NCBI GenBank assembly: GCA_030490835.1
Contig: CM059972.1
Span: forward strand, 41,829,452-41,893,451
DNA length: 64,000 nt
Reading direction: 5' to 3'
Origin: Annona cherimola
Taxonomy: Eukaryota; Streptophyta; Magnoliopsida; Magnoliales; Annonaceae
Part shown: positions 60,587-64,000 of the stretch, piece after piece
Layout: each line of letters begins with the position of its first letter
How positions within the stretch are numbered: the stretch's first letter is position 1
Notes under the pieces: model-generated
Database searches by the model: none
What the model saw: the letters and a program-made list of their open reading frames with translations, nothing else
What the model was told of the DNA's origin: nothing
Made by a program: the position numbers and the translations under genes

Positions 60587-61764
60587 AGTAAGTTCCTAGA
60601 AATGCTATTTCAAAAGCATTTATGACGAAAGAGTTTTAATTTTTTCCAAGATGATACTAGAAACAAACATTGGGAATTCTATTCCTAAAGGGTTTTGAGA
60701 AAAATTACATGATATTTTATATAATGACATTTGTAAATAAATAGGGCATTTGAAATGACTTATAAATGTTTTAAAATGGTTTATATAGATGCGTTGAAAT
60801 GATTTATCAAAATACTTTCAGTCTCTTTGAAGATTGAAATACTTTGAAAAATGTCTTGTACTCATATGTTTCTTCCTAAAAGAGTTTTAACGATGACCCA
60901 CTCAATAACTTGATGTTATAAAACGATTTGATGACTATTTTGAAATTCAAAAGATAGCGCAAACGCTTCTCTACATCAATGTGGTAAGGATGGTATGTGG
61001 ACAAGGCATATAATGCCAATAAAATGGAAGCAGATGTGTTTGTCTATCCTTTGTTCATAAAAAGCTCAGAAAAGAAAATAAAAATATTTACAAGAAAAGT
61101 CTATTCTTTTCAGTTATTGAAATGTTTAGAAATTGATTTACAAGATGATTCTAAAATAGTTTATCAATAAACAAGAAATATTCTTGAAAATGATATTTTC
61201 TCAAGTATTATAAATATTTTGTAAAATTTATTTATTAAAATGTTTTTAAAATTCTTCAAGGGTGGTTATTCTAACATTATTATTTGAACATGGTTTATGA
61301 AAATATTTTATCTCTGAAAAATAATTATGTCCAGTTCTCAATTTGAGATGGGCTCAGTCTGAGGACTGCAATGGATCATGATATCAAGTTTTTATTTGAA
61401 AAATCATATGGATTTAGGAATGTGTTGATTTTATGAAATCATAATAGCATGACGATGCGAATACAAACGAGTGTGCACAGGAACCACGTACTAGGCCCAT
61501 GGTGGAGGCAGTTGCAGATTGAGACGGTTGCGTACGAAGGCCAACCTCTACCTATGGCCAAGTCGTTAAGGGAAGGCAGGAGGCCGACGGCGCCCTCCCT
61601 GAAATGGGAGCAGGATCATGGACAACCGCCTAGCTAGCGGTGTAGTCATATGAATGGTTTCTTTCCTATGGAAGGATGATCACTTGGTTAGTGTTACCTA
61701 CCCAAAGGATTAGAAACGTATATGCATATCACTTGTTTTAAAAACCCCAAAAATGGGGACATGA

Positions 61765-62045
61765 GAATATGTTTTGGACATGATGATGTCCACATGGAGT
61801 AATGTTTATTCAATAATATTTCAGGACATAACTATGTCCACAGAAAACAATGTTTACTCATTTAATTTAGGACACTTTTTATATATGCATATGCATTGTT
61901 TTGAAAAAGATTTATACGAAATTGTTTCATGACATCTAATTTTCCGTATATAATAAGGTTCATATGCAAAGGATTTAGGACATAAGATTGTCCTCATGAA
62001 TATAGGTTATATGGAAATAATTTAGGACATACATTTGTCCTCTTA
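61765..62045. repeat. Reduced GGACAT hairpin series in LTR G
   Basis: GGACATGATGATGTCC (61777), GGACATAACTATGTCC (61824), GGACATAAGATTGTCC (61979) and GGACATACATTTGTCC (62026) lie at multiples of about 47-50 bp. This is the plus-strand equivalent of the arrays in LTRs A-D and K, with units lost in the middle. Confidence 0.7.
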
Positions 62046-62949
62046 TAAAAAGTTTATATGAATGATTGATAGGAATGGTTTTCCAGAATGGTTGTCATGA
62101 ATGATGTAAATGAAAGTTTTTATGAAGGATGTAAATGCAAATTTTTATGAAGGGTTTAAATGAAAGATTTTTATGAAAGGTTTCTTCCTGTTGGTAGTTG
62201 ATTCTTGATAAGGGTCTTCTACCGAACAGAGAGAAATGCATTTATATGAAAATGAAAAATGCTTGCTTACTGAGTTCATCACTCATGTTTTGTTTTCCCA
62301 AAACCTCAGACAGGTATATGGGAGCTCAAAAGGTGGAGAACATGATGTATTTGAGGAAAGGTATGAGATAGTATTCATGTGTGTATTAAATGATTGGTTA
62401 TGTGTATCGAATGATATGACTAAAATTTTTAAGATACGATAATGTATGTATACAAGTGTAAGTACTTAGTATTCAATTATGAATGAATTTTATATGGTTA
62501 TGGCTTTGCCAGGTTGTTAAAACTAAGGATGTAAGAGAACAAGATGAAGATTTTGTGAATGATATATACAATTGATGACAACTGCCAGGGGATAAGTTTA
62601 TGAATAAGTACGTAAGGGAATCGCGAAGTATGTTAAAATGTTATATGCAACGAAATTACAAGTGTGTCATTGCTTACAGGACAAATGAAGTGTGGTACAA
62701 AGAAATGAAATGAGGATGGATAAAGAAAAAAAAAAATCTTGGTTGAAACCCAAATTAAAATCCCGCCATGTGAACAGGGCAACAATCCTGTTTCACATTT
62801 AATAATTGACAACGATCTTGGAGTAAGGCTCAGGATTGTGACGTCTCGGGTTGGGGCGGCACACCATATGATGAGGAAATGTGTTTATGATGACCTAACC
62901 TTAACCATGAATAAAAGTTATGTGTTTTTGAATATTCAGAAAGAACACC

Positions 62950-64000
62950 ATGGTTGATACAAGGTCCAGGGTTAGAAAGAACAAAGGAAAATAAGTGGCT
63001 ACTGAAGTTCCTAGCCAACATGAAGTTAGTGAATTCGGTAGGCCAAAAAGAGGTAGGCCTAGATTACAAGGACAAAACCAAAGGAACCAACAAAGAAGGG
63101 CAGATGAAAGCCCAGAACCAATTAGAAAGCCAGAGCAAAGTCAAGCTCAAATGATTGAGGAAAGAATAGCTTCAGTAGTGAAAGAAGCTATGCAACAAGC
63201 TACGCGTGATTGGGCAACCCAAGCCGCAGACATAATACAAGGTTTGTGGGAGAGGACCCAACAGGCTCAGTTAGGGAGTGTTGAAAAAGAAGGACCCATT
63301 CCTACGACCAACCAAGTTCCACCTATAGCGCCTACAATGGATGATAACCAGTTAGTGGAAGCAGATAGGAGGGCAATAAATGCATTCCTTTCGCAACCAC
63401 CTCCTAAATTCTCAGGTGAACCCAACCCCATCCAAGCTGAACAGTGGATGACGGAGATTAGAAAATTATTTAGGATATCTCCGTGCAATGACAGACAAAA
63501 AGTATTATGTGCCACTCATCTGTTGGTGAAAGATGCACATGAGTGGCGGGAAACGATGTTGATCACTATGCCACACCCGGAGGGGGTGACATGGCAGACG
63601 TTTGTGGAGGAATTTAATAAGAAGTATCTCCTGGTAGGTTTGCAGAGCCAGAAAGTCATAGAATTTGAGACGCTCTACCAAGAGAGGATGACAGTGACGG
63701 AGTATGCCACCAAATTTAATGCCTTAGTGAGATATGTACCATGGATAGCCAATGTGCTAGAGAACAAAGCACAGAGATTTCAGCAGAGACTGAGACCCTA
63801 TCTGAGAGAGAGTTTAGCCCCTCTACTAATTAAAGATTATGCATCAACTGTAGAAAGGGCTAGAGCCTTAGAAATTGAGTCAATAAGAACTCAAGAACTA
63901 AGGTTAGGGTCAAAGATGTTCAGCTCGGGAATGAAAGAAGTTGAAACGGGAAGGGAAAAGGCTAGGAAAGGAGTTGCAAGGAAAGGAAAAGGAGCCCTAA
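62950..64000 (+). CDS. gag: Gag polyprotein of Gypsy element I (5' end complete, runs off the window)
   Basis: Gag forms the virus-like particle and packages element RNA. ATG at 62950 in ACACCATGG context opens the frame; a TAA at 62992-62994 (codon 15) interrupts it, but the same frame is then open for 335 codons to the window edge. The next in-frame ATG is at 63151. Visible parts: basic N-terminus (GRPKRGRPRLQGQ), helix MIEERIASVVKEAMQQATRD, Pro-rich linker, PPPKFSGEPNPIQAEQWM (about residues 149-166), then the Retrotrans_gag core with HEWRETML, TWQTFVEEFNKKYL, YATKFNALVRYVP and QRLRPYLRESLAP (about 197-292), and a basic tail. The zinc knuckle and pol must lie further right. By sequence style and tRNA-Met priming it fits a chromovirus, perhaps Tekay/Del-like. 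It follows ORF0 in element I once LTR G is removed. The early stop may be a nonsense mutation or the true start may be 63151. Confidence 0.88.

Larger units (their letters stand above)
25339..62863 (+). mobile_element. Solo Gypsy LTR G (5.7 kb), split by element E/F
   Basis: It starts TGTGAAACCCCACC (25339) and ends GTTGGGGCGGCACA (62863), with ccata on both outer sides (25334-25338 and 62864-62868). Leaving out E/F and one agtaa copy gives 25339-28729 plus 60592-62863, 5663 bp. It lies in the leader of element I between ORF0 and gag, in the same orientation. No PBS follows its end, as expected for a solo LTR. It has about 250 extra bp near its start compared with its sisters, the block TTAACGCCTATAAGGCG (25911), GGACGTCC sites at 26641 and 26723, a weak GGACAT hairpin series (61765-62045) and GGGCAACAATCCTGTTTCAC near its end (62777). 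Confidence 0.88.

Noticed and set aside
25339..62863. LTR G as the 3' LTR of element I, or as the 5' LTR belonging to the gag at 62950
   Set aside because: G has its own ccata duplicate on both sides and no PBS after it, so it is a solo LTR inserted between ORF0 and gag of element I.
1..64000. tRNA, rRNA, miRNA or intact host genes
   Set aside because: None could be supported by reading either strand; absence was not tested with covariance models.

Overview
The window looks like repeat-rich plant nuclear DNA, probably pericentromeric or intergenic heterochromatin. It is AT-rich and shows no intact host gene, but LTR retrotransposons cover nearly all of it. Those whose start is visible use a primer binding site matching plant initiator tRNA-Met (TGGTATCAGAGC). 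The species cannot be told from sequence alone. || Layout. 1-5957 holds two Copia elements of one family (Sirevirus-like: two zinc knuckles in Gag, repeated AAAAAGGGGGAGAT polypurine tracts, palindrome-rich LTR). The plus-strand copy (1-1350, its 3' end) sits inside the integrase of the minus-strand copy (1351-5957). That pair lies in a giant Gypsy LTR (remnant 5958-9398). 9399-14570 is older sequence with a GC-rich exon-like patch, a SINE-like tail, a solo LTR (10582-13167) and a truncated Athila/ORF1-like reading frame (14004-14567). || From 14571 to the window end there is one nest of related Gypsy elements with unusually long LTRs (about 4-6 kb). Their LTRs share ends of the type TGT(G/A)A..CCCC and GGGGCGCCACA. 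Element I (plus strand, starts 14571) has a 4.0-kb 5' LTR interrupted by solo LTR K (17243-22692, TSD gaatg), then a PBS (24044), an extra reading frame here called ORF0 (24312-25120), then solo LTR G (25339-62863, TSD ccata), then gag (62950 to the window edge). Inside G lies the minus-strand element E/F (28730-60586, TSD agtaa), which also carries ORF0. Inside its 3' LTR E lies element A/D (from 29502, left TSD caatc). Inside the leader of A/D lies element B/C (37138-51592, TSD ccata). A deletion or rearrangement near 55443 joins truncated LTR D to the truncated U3 of an unrelated LTR. || How the parts fit. Element I supplies the only well-preserved Gag frame (a 335-codon stretch open to the window edge). 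A/D and B/C look like deletion derivatives: 5-6-kb LTRs around about 2.5-2.75 kb of internal DNA with only decayed gag and possible integrase-end remnants, so they would have needed proteins supplied by elements such as I. ORF0, placed between PBS and gag and found in two members, is the most unusual protein-level feature. At DNA level the LTRs carry arrays of short hairpins (GGACAT..ATGTCC and GGAC-CGCA-GTCC), a repeated CGCCTTATAGGCG module and many GGACGTCC sites. All identity statements are by eye; no alignment or search was run.
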